This document shows, in pieces, positions 1-8,493 of a stretch of 64,000 bases of DNA. The stretch spans positions 222,203-286,202 of the forward strand of contig JAUNUK010000004.1 of the NCBI GenBank assembly GCA_030538185.1, given 5' to 3'. The stretch comes from Actinomycetaceae bacterium (GTDB lineage: Bacteria > Actinomycetota > Actinomycetes > Actinomycetales > Actinomycetaceae). Numbering within the stretch: the stretch's first letter is position 1; every line of letters begins with the position of its first letter. The position numbers and the translations under genes are program-made. Under the pieces are notes generated by a model. That model was not told the DNA's origin. It made no database searches and saw only the letters and a list, made by a program, of their open reading frames with translations.

Positions 1-28
1 TGGCCCGGCGACAGCTGACACTTCCAAT

Positions 29-69
29 GCGCGCTTCGTTCGGGACGAAGAGGCCGCAGGTTCAAATCC
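29..69 (+). repeat. Partial copy of tRNA-Pro (possible attachment-site half)
   Basis: These 41 bases are identical to positions 310-350 of the intact tRNA-Pro gene and cover the end of the D-arm, the anticodon arm and most of the T-arm. Both acceptor strands are missing, so this is not a functional tRNA. Integrases often use tRNA anticodon-to-T-arm sequence as attachment core, so this could be the trace of an element integrating or excising; a simple partial duplication is also possible. No integrase is visible because the window starts here. Confidence 0.7.
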
Positions 70-264
70 GAGTCCTGCGGAAACTGCGGAACAAGCTGCG
101 CCTCTGCAACCTGCACCAACCTACGTCCACGTCTCGAGAGGTTTGGGGACCGCGCGGGCGACTCCCTGGCGCGTTTTTTGTCCGCCACACGCGACGCTGC
201 TCAGGCTAACCACCCGCGCAACTCACCCTTAGGATGCGGTTTCACTTGGGAGCCCGCCCTCGGC

Positions 265-270
265 TATACT
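265..270 (+). promoter_or_regulatory. Probable -10 box of tRNA-Pro
   Basis: TATACT lies 18 bases before the mature tRNA 5' end. The stretch just upstream contains one copy of the iterated CCGAGGGCG motif (minus strand, 255-263). Confidence 0.4.
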
Positions 271-287
271 TCCAAGGTTGCAAGGCA

Positions 288-354
<67 letters not shown>

Positions 355-361
<7 letters not shown>

Positions 362-408
362 CAGTTAGAAAAACCCCACTGACGTGGGGTTTTTCTAACT
401 GTCGGGGT
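355..408 (+). terminator. Rho-independent terminator overlapping the tRNA 3' end
   Basis: A perfect 25-bp inverted repeat (355-379 against 384-408, loop TGAC). Its left arm starts inside the tRNA acceptor strand (ACCCCG) and the right arm contains TTTTT. In the transcript, the tRNA 3' end could pair either with its own 5' strand or with the terminator arm. Confidence 0.8.
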
Positions 409-424
409 ACACGCAGTATTTATT

Positions 425-525
425 TGCGCGCCGCCGCCCCTGCGGCGCGCGGCAGTGTTTAATTGCGCCGCGCTAATCCGCGGCGCGTCACTCGCGAAGA
501 ATCGGAAAATGCGATTTCCGATTCT
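425..525. other. Three tandem hairpins in non-coding DNA
   Basis: Three separate inverted repeats follow the tRNA terminator: GCGCGCCGC/GCGGCGCGC at about 425-449, GCGCCGCG/CGCGGCGC at about 463-487, and AGAATCGGAAA/TTTCCGATTCT at about 498-525. The third is followed by a short T-rich stretch and resembles a terminator. I see no gene between 412 and 814. One iterated motif copy lies at 604-612. Confidence 0.5.
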
Positions 526-814
526 TCTATTTCACAAGACTCCGGGCAGAGCCTGACTTAGAAACTGCGCGTAGATGTCCGCTTACTTTACATTTCAACA
601 CTTCGCCCTCGGCAAAGCACCGACAAAACCCGAGCCAACAACAGTATCCCACCTGCGCAAACGTGTGTTTTCCCTTGACATTTCGGGGGGTTACACCTAA
701 ATTGGGAGTCACTTAATGCCCTACTGAGCAGCGGGCATATGAACTCACCCAGGGATCAGAGCAACGGTGATTTCGATCGCTGAATAGCGCTCTTAATCTC
801 GATGAGGAGACACC

Positions 815-2404
815 GTGGGTAAGATTCGACATATCGCGTTCTGGCCACCCGTAATTTTGTTTCTTGCCGCTGCTGTACTGAACTTCGTCAAGCCCGACAC
901 CTTCACCGCCTTTGTTTCTACGGCTAACGATTGGCTCATTTCTAATCTTGCGTGGGCTTTTAGCCTTGGGGTTATAGCTATGCTCGGCGTAGTTATTTGG
1001 TTGATGTTTTCCTCATTCGGCAATGTGCGCATCGGGGGCAGAGACGCAGCCCCCATGCTGGATACGGCACGCTACTTCTCAATCACGTTGACCAGCATCA
1101 TCGCAATCGGGATCTTGTTTTGGGCGACTGCCGAGCCCTTGAGACACTTTGCCACCCCTCCTGAATCTTTGAATATAGAACCCCAATCCCCTCAAGCGAT
1201 GGTCTTCTCTGTTTCGACGCTATATACACATTGGGGATTCCTGCCACTGGCGATCTATGCAATCCCCTCCATCACTTTTGCGTTTTGTTACTACAACATG
1301 AAGGGCCCATATTCTATTGGCGCAACCCTCTTACCTTTACTTCGCAAACCCTTGAAGCCTGCAACGGCGCAAGGACTTGACGCCATCGTCATGTACTCCC
1401 TCATCGCAGGGATGGCGGCATCACTGGCTACCGGGGTTCTATCCATTAGCGGAGGCCTCGAATATCTCACCGGCTGGCAAAGCAGTCTACTTACCTGGGC
1501 TCTGGTCGATGCGGCAGTCGTCTGTACCTTTGTGATCTCTTCTGTCGCTGGCCTACTCAAAGGCATCAGGCGCCTATCGGAAACAAATACGATTATTTTT
1601 ATTGTTCTTTTCGTTTTTGTACTCGTCGTTGGCCCCACATCTTTCGTGCTAAACCTAGGCGCCGAGGCCTTCGCACATCACCTTGCTAATTTCTTCCCAA
1701 GCGCCGCATTCACAGGGGCAGCCGCCAACGATCCCTGGGCAGGCTGGTGGACGATTTTCTACTGGTGCAACTGGTTAGCGTGGGCGCCCATTTCCGGAAT
1801 GTTCCTTGGCCGCATCTCCTACGGTCAGACAGTGCGCAAAGCACTCATGATCCAGTTTGTTGCCCCGGCAGTCTTCGACATCGTCTGGATTGGAATCTGG
1901 TCAGGGGCAGCTCTGCGAATGGATATTGACACAGGTGGAGCCCTAATAGCCAAACTAGAACAGGGCCCGGAGTACACGGTTTACGAGTTTCTATCCAGGT
2001 ATCCCCTCGTCGCTATCACGATACCCATCTTCATCTTCGTAACTTTCTTGTCCTACGTCACGGGAGCCGACGCCTACACCACGACCCTGGGGGCCATGTC
2101 GACCGATGGCTTGGCCCCCGAGAACCCCGAACCACCGTGGCCTTTGAAACTTTTTTGGGGTGGCCTCATCGGGGTTATTGCCTGGATCATGCTGGCATCT
2201 TCCGGGGTTGATGGCATCAAGATCCTCTCCAACCTGGGCGGCCTACCGGCATTAATCCTGGGGCTTGCCATGACCGTTTCTGTCATCCGCATTGCGCGCA
2301 ATCCTTCTCGTTTCGATGTGAGAAAAGAAGACTACGACGAACACGGATACCCCATTCCTTCCGCAACAAAGAAGGCTACGATGCTCGAAGAGGTGCCCTC
2401 ATGA
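815..2404 (+). CDS. BCCT-family transporter (betaine/choline/carnitine type)
   Basis: A 529-residue integral membrane protein with about twelve hydrophobic segments. The aromatic stretch WTIFYWCNWLAWAPISG followed by GRISYGQTVRK matches the BCCT signature in TM8 and the following loop. The family imports quaternary amines or related zwitterions by Na+ or H+ symport or exchange. The GTG start is fixed by GAGGAG at 804-809. It overlaps the next gene by ATGA, so both are translated together. It opens the operon that runs to 8268; the substrate is not predictable, and an amine-containing polyol would fit the neighbours. Confidence 0.88.
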   Translation: MGKIRHIAFWPPVILFLAAAVLNFVKPDTFTAFVSTANDWLISNLAWAFSLGVIAMLGVVIWLMFSSFGNVRIGGRDAAPMLDTARYFSITLTSIIAIGILFWATAEPLRHFATPPESLNIEPQSPQAMVFSVSTLYTHWGFLPLAIYAIPSITFAFCYYNMKGPYSIGATLLPLLRKPLKPATAQGLDAIVMYSLIAGMAASLATGVLSISGGLEYLTGWQSSLLTWALVDAAVVCTFVISSVAGLLKGIRRLSETNTIIFIVLFVFVLVVGPTSFVLNLGAEAFAHHLANFFPSAAFTGAAANDPWAGWWTIFYWCNWLAWAPISGMFLGRISYGQTVRKALMIQFVAPAVFDIVWIGIWSGAALRMDIDTGGALIAKLEQGPEYTVYEFLSRYPLVAITIPIFIFVTFLSYVTGADAYTTTLGAMSTDGLAPENPEPPWPLKLFWGGLIGVIAWIMLASSGVDGIKILSNLGGLPALILGLAMTVSVIRIARNPSRFDVRKEDYDEHGYPIPSATKKATMLEEVPS

Positions 2405-3021
2405 ACCGATCCAGAACAACCCCCAACAAAAGAAAAACCATACTTCCTCTTTTGCAATCCAGCCCGATCATTGCCAGCGCAAAAGATGAAGCAGGACTAG
2501 CCCGCGCCTTGGCTTCCGAGTGTCAAACCGTCTTTATTCTTTACGGAAGCATCTTGACCATCGGCGATATTATCGGTCGAGTAAAAGCAACCGGACGCAA
2601 CGCCTTTATCAATGTGGATATGGTGGACGGATTATCCACCCGCCCTGCAGCCAGTAAATTCATTCATTACATGACCGCTGTCGATGGCATCTTGAGCTCA
2701 AAAGCTCCAGTCGTTCGGGCCGCCAGAGAACAAGGCCTGCTTACGGTTATGCGGCTGTTCATGATCGATTCTTTTGCCTACGACCAAATGGTCGATCAGG
2801 TTGCCGCCTCCCAGGCACACGCTGTAGAGGTCCTGCCAGGATGTATTCCCAGAGTTATCACCTGGATCCGCGAAGACATTAATCTGCCCATTGTGGCCGG
2901 TGGGCTGGTTTGTGATGAGGCAGATGTACACGCGGCCTTCGACGCAGGTGCAGCAGCAGTCGCGTCCTCCAACGCCGACGTGATAGCACTGGCCGGAAAA
3001 ACCGGCCTCACAACCCCATAA
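2401..3021 (+). CDS. glpP: GlpP-family (glycerol-3-phosphate responsive) antiterminator
   Basis: 206 residues resembling GlpP: an N-terminal IIASAKDE segment, then NVDMVDGLS, a VMRLFMIDS strand, VEVLPGCIPRVI and a C-terminal VAGGLVCDEADV stretch typical of this TIM-barrel-like family. In Bacillus, GlpP binds glycerol-3-phosphate and leader RNA to prevent termination upstream of glpD. Here it overlaps the BCCT gene by 4 bp and is followed by a leader containing a clear terminator (3122-3156) before the MFS gene, the expected cis target. The true ligand may be another phosphorylated polyol. Confidence 0.85.
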   Translation: MNRSRTTPNKRKTILPLLQSSPIIASAKDEAGLARALASECQTVFILYGSILTIGDIIGRVKATGRNAFINVDMVDGLSTRPAASKFIHYMTAVDGILSSKAPVVRAAREQGLLTVMRLFMIDSFAYDQMVDQVAASQAHAVEVLPGCIPRVITWIREDINLPIVAGGLVCDEADVHAAFDAGAAAVASSNADVIALAGKTGLTTP

Positions 3022-3052
3022 CCTCACAACTCCAACCAATAATTAAACTGCT

Positions 3053-3157
3053 TGACATGTGCCGCAACCTCAGGCACACTTCAAGAACAATCTAATAGCG
3101 GCTAGGCCGCATCTCAGAGCGAAGAGAACAGTTTTCACAACTGTTCTCTTTTTTTGT
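3053..3157 (+). promoter_or_regulatory. Promoter and leader with terminator, probable GlpP target
   Basis: TTGACA at 3053 could be a -35 box, with a weaker CACACT about 17 bases downstream. The leader has a small hairpin GCGGC-TAG-GCCGC (about 3098-3110) and then a strong intrinsic terminator: 12-bp stem 3122-3133/3139-3150, loop TTCAC, followed by seven T. A terminator inside an operon, directly downstream of a GlpP-family gene and upstream of the catabolic genes, suggests antitermination control. RNA binding is inferred. Confidence 0.65.
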
Positions 3158-3195
3158 TCCAGTTTGTCGACACAGCTATACAAAGGAGTAGCCCT

Positions 3196-4488
3196 GTGAG
3201 TACAGCACAAAAATGGCTTAGCTTTCTCATCCTGGCCATGACAGGCGGCATCGTCTTCCAGGTCGGATACATCCGTTACGTTTTTTGGGAACCAACCTTC
3301 ACTGCACTCAATCTGTCGGCGCAGGACTACGGAAACATTATTTCCGTTTACGGTGCCGTAGCAATGGTTTGTTACTTCATTGGCGGATGGTTTTCAGACC
3401 GCTTTTCACCTAAAGCCCTTATTGCTGTTGCAATGATCGGGACGGGATTAATCGACTGGTGGATAGCCCTGGCTCCCGGCTATTTCGCAACCCTGATCGC
3501 CCACATCATTATGGCTTTCTTGGGTATGGGTCTCTACTGGTCAGCCTTGGTGAAGTCCATCGGTCTGCTAGGAACCGACAAAGAACAGGGCCGAATGTTT
3601 GGCTACCTGGAAGGCGTTCGCGGAGTCGTGTCCACCATCGTCGGTTTTATTGGGGCCGCCGTCGTCGCAGCAGCCGTTGAAGCCGCTATGGGCGTTTTGT
3701 GGCTCATTAAGCTCTACGGAGTCTTGGCAGTCATCTTGGGCGTCTTGGTCTATTTCGTTGTCAAAGAAGACAAGGAAGCCCTGGCCGGCGCTGAACGCAG
3801 CACCGTGACCCTCAGGCAACTGCTCAACGCCATGAAAAACCCTTACACCTGGCTCATCGGTGGCACAATCATGTGCATCTACTGCGCTTACACCTGTCTG
3901 GGCTACTTCTCTCCACTGCTGCAACACAAGTTCGGCATGGGCGCAGGCATTATCGCAGCCATTGGCGTCATTAGAACCTACGTCTTCCAGTTCGTCGCAG
4001 GTCCGGCCTCGGGTCTAATCGTTGACAAGGTCGCCAAATCGACACCTCGATTCTTGGGCTGGATGTTCTCTGGCTCCATCGTTGTTCTGGGCATCTTCCT
4101 GGTCTTGCCCCGCAATAACTCGATGGTCTGGGTCGCAGTCGCCCTCATGTTCCTCCTAACCTTGGCTGTTTTCGCCTGTCGCGGTGTCTATTGGGCAACC
4201 GTCGGCGAGGTAAACGTAACCCCCGTCGAGCGTGGCGGAATGATCGGCTTAGCCTCTGGTATGGCCTATCTGCCAGATGCATTCTTGCCTTCTCTAGCCG
4301 CATGGTGGATTGGAGATCCCTCCGCGACACCTGCCATCCCTGAACACGGCGGCGGCTACACAACAATGTTCTTCTTCCTTATCGCAATGTGCGTCATCGG
4401 CATCGTGTTGACCCAGGTCACTCGCCGTTACCATGCAAAACGCTTGGCAGCTGGCCTCGATCAACCGGTTCTCGCCACGACCGAATAA
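3196..4488 (+). CDS. MFS transporter
   Basis: 430 residues with about twelve TM helices and an MFS loop-2 motif (GGWFSDRFSPK). The GTG start at 3196 is chosen because AAAGGAG lies at 3182-3188 and the upstream in-frame extension runs into the leader hairpin. It is the first gene downstream of the leader terminator. It probably imports the substrate handled by the SDR, FAD oxidase and FGGY kinase that follow. The exact substrate is unknown; organophosphate or sugar-acid carriers are the nearest types by general appearance. Confidence 0.8.
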   Translation: MSTAQKWLSFLILAMTGGIVFQVGYIRYVFWEPTFTALNLSAQDYGNIISVYGAVAMVCYFIGGWFSDRFSPKALIAVAMIGTGLIDWWIALAPGYFATLIAHIIMAFLGMGLYWSALVKSIGLLGTDKEQGRMFGYLEGVRGVVSTIVGFIGAAVVAAAVEAAMGVLWLIKLYGVLAVILGVLVYFVVKEDKEALAGAERSTVTLRQLLNAMKNPYTWLIGGTIMCIYCAYTCLGYFSPLLQHKFGMGAGIIAAIGVIRTYVFQFVAGPASGLIVDKVAKSTPRFLGWMFSGSIVVLGIFLVLPRNNSMVWVAVALMFLLTLAVFACRGVYWATVGEVNVTPVERGGMIGLASGMAYLPDAFLPSLAAWWIGDPSATPAIPEHGGGYTTMFFFLIAMCVIGIVLTQVTRRYHAKRLAAGLDQPVLATTE

Positions 4489-4541
4489 CGACCAAATAAC
4501 TACCACATAGCAGCCAACCAACACCACAAGAAAGATCACCT

Positions 4542-5318
4542 ATGCATATCACCGACTTCAACATGGATTTCTTTTCGCTCAAAGGGAAAAACGCTATCGT
4601 CACCGGGGGTAACTCTGGTTTGGGCACAGCGTTTTCCTTGGCTTTGGCCAAAGCGGGGGCAAACGTTATGGCACCCTCCTTTTCCGGTTCCGACGAGGAG
4701 GTTCGTTCATTGGTCGAGGCCGAGGGCGTCCGCTTCGAATTCCTCGAGATTGATTTGGTCCAGCCCAAGGCACCCAAGAAAGTCATTGACGAGTGTATTT
4801 CTCGGCTGGGTTCCGTTGACATCATCGTTAACTCTGCCGGCATCTGTAACCTGGCGACCGTTGAAGAGTTCGGCCGCGAGCAGTGGGATCCCATGATCGC
4901 CATTAACCTCACGGCGGCTTTCGAACTGTCCTTCGAGGCAGTCCCGCATATGATCGCTCAAAAAAGCGGGAAGATCATCAACATTGCCTCGATGTTCTCT
5001 TTCCTTGGCGGCCAGTGGTCACCCGCATACGCGGCAACCAAGCACGCCATCGTCGGTTTCACCAAGGCGTACTGTGATGAACTGGCACAGCACAATATTC
5101 AGGTCAACGCGATTGCTCCCGGGTATTTTGCCACCGCCATCACAGAGGCTACTCGCAACGATCCAAAACGTAACCAAACCGTCCTTGACCACATCCCAGC
5201 TAACCGCTGGGGCGACGTGGCCGATTTGATGGGGCCTGTCGTCTTCTTGGCCAGCCCGGCCAGTGACTACGTCAATGGTTACACCGTTGCCGTTGACGGC
5301 GGCTACCTCGTCAGATAA
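4542..5318 (+). CDS. SDR-family oxidoreductase (KduD/gluconate 5-dehydrogenase-like)
   Basis: 258 residues. Classical SDR features: TGGNSGLG nucleotide-binding motif near residue 21, NSAG in place of NNAG, catalytic Ser in INIASMFS, and YAATK for the YxxxK pair. The N-terminal FSLKGKNAIVTGG and C-terminal VNGYTVAVDGGYL resemble 2-deoxy-D-gluconate or gluconate 5-dehydrogenases. It likely oxidises or reduces a secondary hydroxyl of the operon substrate with NAD(P). A second in-frame ATG at 4563 is an alternative start. The coding sequence carries one iterated motif copy (4720-4728). Confidence 0.85.
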   Translation: MHITDFNMDFFSLKGKNAIVTGGNSGLGTAFSLALAKAGANVMAPSFSGSDEEVRSLVEAEGVRFEFLEIDLVQPKAPKKVIDECISRLGSVDIIVNSAGICNLATVEEFGREQWDPMIAINLTAAFELSFEAVPHMIAQKSGKIINIASMFSFLGGQWSPAYAATKHAIVGFTKAYCDELAQHNIQVNAIAPGYFATAITEATRNDPKRNQTVLDHIPANRWGDVADLMGPVVFLASPASDYVNGYTVAVDGGYLVR

Positions 5319-5401
5319 ACACCTCGGCCAGCAAGCCAGACAGACAACCAGCCAGCAAGCCCAACAACTAGACAGAAAACAGATACACAGGAGCACCTAA
5401 A

Positions 5402-6853
5402 ATGACCAGTCTCGATCGCGAAAGCATCGTTTCACGCCTCATCGACATCCTCGGAGAGGAAAAAGTAAACACCTCTGAGAAGGCCATTAAGTTTACAAGC
5501 GTGGACCGCTTCAAAAAATACCAATCAGTCCATGGAATCTTTAACGGGCCTTTTCCTTCGGCTATTGCATACCCTGCATCACCGCAGGAAGTCTCTCAGG
5601 TGCTTTCTTTCGCAAACGAACACGGAATCAATGTTGTTCCCCGCACAGGCGGAACCGGTACCGAGGGCGGACTCGAGGTCAGAGTCGAAAACTCCATCGT
5701 CCTCGACGGTTCGAAAATGAACAAGATCCTCAGCATCGATCCTGTCAATATGATGGCCACTGTCCAGTGTGGGGTAAAACTTCAAGACCTAGAAGATGCG
5801 TGCCGCGAACAGGGGTTGACGACAGGCAACTCACCTCAATCCAAGCCCTTGGCTCAACTGGGCGGTCTAGTCGCCACGAGGTCTATCGGACAGTTGTCAA
5901 CCCTCTACGGCGCAATCGAAGACATGGTTGTCGGCTTGGAGGCGGTGTTCCCCAACGGGGACATTTCAAAGATCAAGTCCATTCCCCGTCGCGCATGCGG
6001 CCCGGATATACGCCACATCATTATTGGTAACGAGGGCGCTATCTGTTTCATCACCGAGGTCACCGTAAAACTGTTCAGATACACCCCTGAAAACAATCGA
6101 TTCCGCGGTTACCTGGTTGACAGCATGGATGATGGTCTCAATGTGCTCCGTCAGGTTGTTACGGATGGCTTTAGGCCTTCTGTGTGCCGTGTCTATTCTG
6201 AAGAGGACGCCCGTCAGCATTTCGACCACTTCTACAAAGACAAATGCGTCTTACTGTTCATGGCCGAGGGGCCAAAATCTATCGTTGAAGCCACTATCAG
6301 CGAGATTGAGGACGCAGTGAAGGCGATACCCCATGAATCAGTCGATCCGAAACTCATCGAGGACTGGTTCAACAACCTCAACTGGGGTCTGGACAAGATC
6401 CTGGCAGAACAACAATGGATGCTGGAAAAAAAGAACCTGGGCTACACCACCGAAGTTTCCGCCGACTGGTCACAGGTCACCGAGCTGTATCACTCGGTAA
6501 TGCAACGAGTCCGTGAAGAATTCCCCCGCGCGGCAGACCTGACCATGCTGGGCGCGCACTCGTCCCACAGTTATCAAACCGGAACGAACCTGTATTTCGT
6601 TTACGACTACAACATTAACTGCGACCCGGTTGATGAAATCGACGAATACCACATCCCGATCAACGCAATTGTCGTAGAGGAGGCACTGCGTCTTGGCGGC
6701 TCGATGGTTCACCACCACGGCATCGGCAAATACCGCACCCAGTGGACGAAGGAAGAACATGGCTCGGCCTACCCGCTGCTGAAAGGACTAAAGGAGCACT
6801 TCGATCCCAAGGGAATCATGAACCTGGGCACTATCTATCCGGTGGAATCATGA
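5402..6853 (+). CDS. FAD-linked oxidase (FAD_binding_4; GlcD/AGPS-like)
   Basis: 483 residues. A PCMH-type FAD domain spans roughly residues 45-230 (YPASPQEVSQVL, PRTGGTGTEGGLEV, GNEGAICFITEVTVKL), followed by a C-terminal substrate domain ending in HHHGIGKYR and HFDPKGIMNLGTIYP, as in alkyl-DHAP synthase-like and glycolate/lactate oxidase-like enzymes. It probably oxidises a hydroxyl group of a polyol, hydroxy acid or glyceryl ether. An AGGAG precedes the ATG. The stop overlaps the kinase start (ATGA), indicating a linked function. Confidence 0.85.
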   Translation: MTSLDRESIVSRLIDILGEEKVNTSEKAIKFTSVDRFKKYQSVHGIFNGPFPSAIAYPASPQEVSQVLSFANEHGINVVPRTGGTGTEGGLEVRVENSIVLDGSKMNKILSIDPVNMMATVQCGVKLQDLEDACREQGLTTGNSPQSKPLAQLGGLVATRSIGQLSTLYGAIEDMVVGLEAVFPNGDISKIKSIPRRACGPDIRHIIIGNEGAICFITEVTVKLFRYTPENNRFRGYLVDSMDDGLNVLRQVVTDGFRPSVCRVYSEEDARQHFDHFYKDKCVLLFMAEGPKSIVEATISEIEDAVKAIPHESVDPKLIEDWFNNLNWGLDKILAEQQWMLEKKNLGYTTEVSADWSQVTELYHSVMQRVREEFPRAADLTMLGAHSSHSYQTGTNLYFVYDYNINCDPVDEIDEYHIPINAIVVEEALRLGGSMVHHHGIGKYRTQWTKEEHGSAYPLLKGLKEHFDPKGIMNLGTIYPVES

Positions 6854-8268
6854 AATACATCATCGGTATAGATAACGGCTCTCAAAGCACGAAGGTCACC
6901 ATCTTTGACCTGCATGGCACCCCTGTCGCATCGGGCCGCCAAGCCTTGCGCCCGAACTACACGCCGAGTCCCGGGATCGTGGAACACCCGCATGACGATC
7001 TTTGGGAATCAATCCAGGTTGCCTCTAGGCAGGCCATGGCCGAATTTAGCGGAAACAAGGACGACATTATCGGCGTGGGGCTGTGCACCATACGGTTTTG
7101 CCGAGCCATGCTGAAAGCCGACGGCACCCTGGCGCATTCGGTTCTCAGCTGGATGGATGCCCGAGTGTCCAAGCCTTTCAACCCTCAAGAATTCCCAGAG
7201 GCTCAGAAAGCCACGACGTCCTCGGGCTACATCACGCACCGTCTGACCGGCCAGTTCAAGGACACGGCCGCCAACTACCAAGGAATGTGGCCCATCGACA
7301 CCGACACCTGGCAGTGGCTGCCTCCCGGCGAAGACTTCGACACCTACGGCTATCCGCGCGAGTACCTCTTCGACCTGGTCATGCCCGGAGACGTCCTCGG
7401 CTATGTCACCGCGGAAGCCAGCAAGGCAACCGGCCTGCCCGCCACCCTCCCCGTCATCGCCACCTCCAATGACAAGGCAGTCGAGGCTTTGGGCTCTGGC
7501 CTGCGCGAAGGCGATGTCCTCATTTCTTTGGGGACATATATTGCGGGCATGGCACTGGGGACGGAAAACCGCTTGGATGCCACCGGGTTTTGGAGCAATT
7601 TCGCTTCCACGCCTCGCGAGTACCTCTACGAAAGCCACGGCATCCGTCGCGGCATGTGGACGGTGAGCTGGGTTTGCGACGTGCTAGACAAAAAAGACAT
7701 TGCCGAGGGCGACACGCAGAGCATCGAGGAGTACTTCAATGATCTGGCGCGCAAGGTCCCGCCCGGTTGTGATGGCTTGATGACTGTCTTGGACTGGTTG
7801 GCGCCCACCGACGCCCCTCACCGCAAGGGAGCAATCCTGGGCTTCGATGGCAGACAGGGGCGTGCGCATATGTATCGCTCGGTTTTGGAGGGTATCGCCT
7901 TGACCATGTTTGACATGGTCAAGGCCATGTCTTCAGATCTGGCCAAGCCCTTCAAGAAGGTCATCGTCGCAGGTGGCGGTTCGAATTCAGACGTGATGAT
8001 GCAGATTTTTGCCGATGTTTTCAACCTGCCGACGGTGCGCATGAGCATCAACAATGCGGCTGGACTAGGGGGAGCCATCTGCGTTGCTGCTGGCCTTGGG
8101 GTCTATACGTCTTTTGATGAGGCCATCATTCAAATGACATCGGTCGCTGAGGAATTCACGCCGAACCCGGATGCTCACAAGGTCTACCAAGCCCTGTTGC
8201 CCGCCTACCGGGCTGCTCAACCGGCATTAGATCCTGTCTTCAGGAAGAGTCACGCGGTAGTCGGATAG
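6850..8268 (+). CDS. FGGY-family carbohydrate kinase
   Basis: 472 residues. The N-terminal phosphate loop IGIDNGSQSTKVTIFD and C-terminal ATP-binding stretch VIVAGGGSNSDVMMQIFADVF are standard for FGGY kinases; the middle SWMDARVS and the spacing resemble xylulokinases. It phosphorylates a sugar or polyol with ATP. The start at 6850 overlaps the previous stop by 4 bp. As the last gene of the operon it probably commits the oxidised substrate to central metabolism; the product could be the ligand sensed by the GlpP-like protein, which is inference. Confidence 0.88.
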   Translation: MKYIIGIDNGSQSTKVTIFDLHGTPVASGRQALRPNYTPSPGIVEHPHDDLWESIQVASRQAMAEFSGNKDDIIGVGLCTIRFCRAMLKADGTLAHSVLSWMDARVSKPFNPQEFPEAQKATTSSGYITHRLTGQFKDTAANYQGMWPIDTDTWQWLPPGEDFDTYGYPREYLFDLVMPGDVLGYVTAEASKATGLPATLPVIATSNDKAVEALGSGLREGDVLISLGTYIAGMALGTENRLDATGFWSNFASTPREYLYESHGIRRGMWTVSWVCDVLDKKDIAEGDTQSIEEYFNDLARKVPPGCDGLMTVLDWLAPTDAPHRKGAILGFDGRQGRAHMYRSVLEGIALTMFDMVKAMSSDLAKPFKKVIVAGGGSNSDVMMQIFADVFNLPTVRMSINNAAGLGGAICVAAGLGVYTSFDEAIIQMTSVAEEFTPNPDAHKVYQALLPAYRAAQPALDPVFRKSHAVVG

Positions 8269-8291
8269 CTCGCAGTTCTTGATTTCTACTT

Positions 8292-8377
8292 TGCTTTGCT
8301 AAGGGGTAAGCGACGTTGGCAGCACCAACTTAGGTCACCAACAAGGTCACCAACGTCCAACGCCCCTTAGCAAAGCA
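8292..8377. terminator. Long nested inverted repeat after the kinase gene
   Basis: A perfect 15-bp stem (TGCTTTGCTAAGGGG at 8292-8306 with 8363-8377) encloses a second stem GACGTTGG (8312-8319) / CCAACGTC (8350-8357). The loop holds a direct repeat AGGTCACCAAC. There is no T-tract. It probably ends the operon or stabilises its mRNA. The rest of 8269-8493 is the malic enzyme promoter region, with no clear boxes. Confidence 0.55.
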
Positions 8378-8493
8378 CCCACCGACAACTTCGATGCCCT
8401 ATCGCCCACCGCTCACCGTCTGCCGAGCAATTAGGACCAATCTCCCACCTGATAGTGCCCTCCAAAGAGCGGCGAACAGCCTAGATTAAAGGT

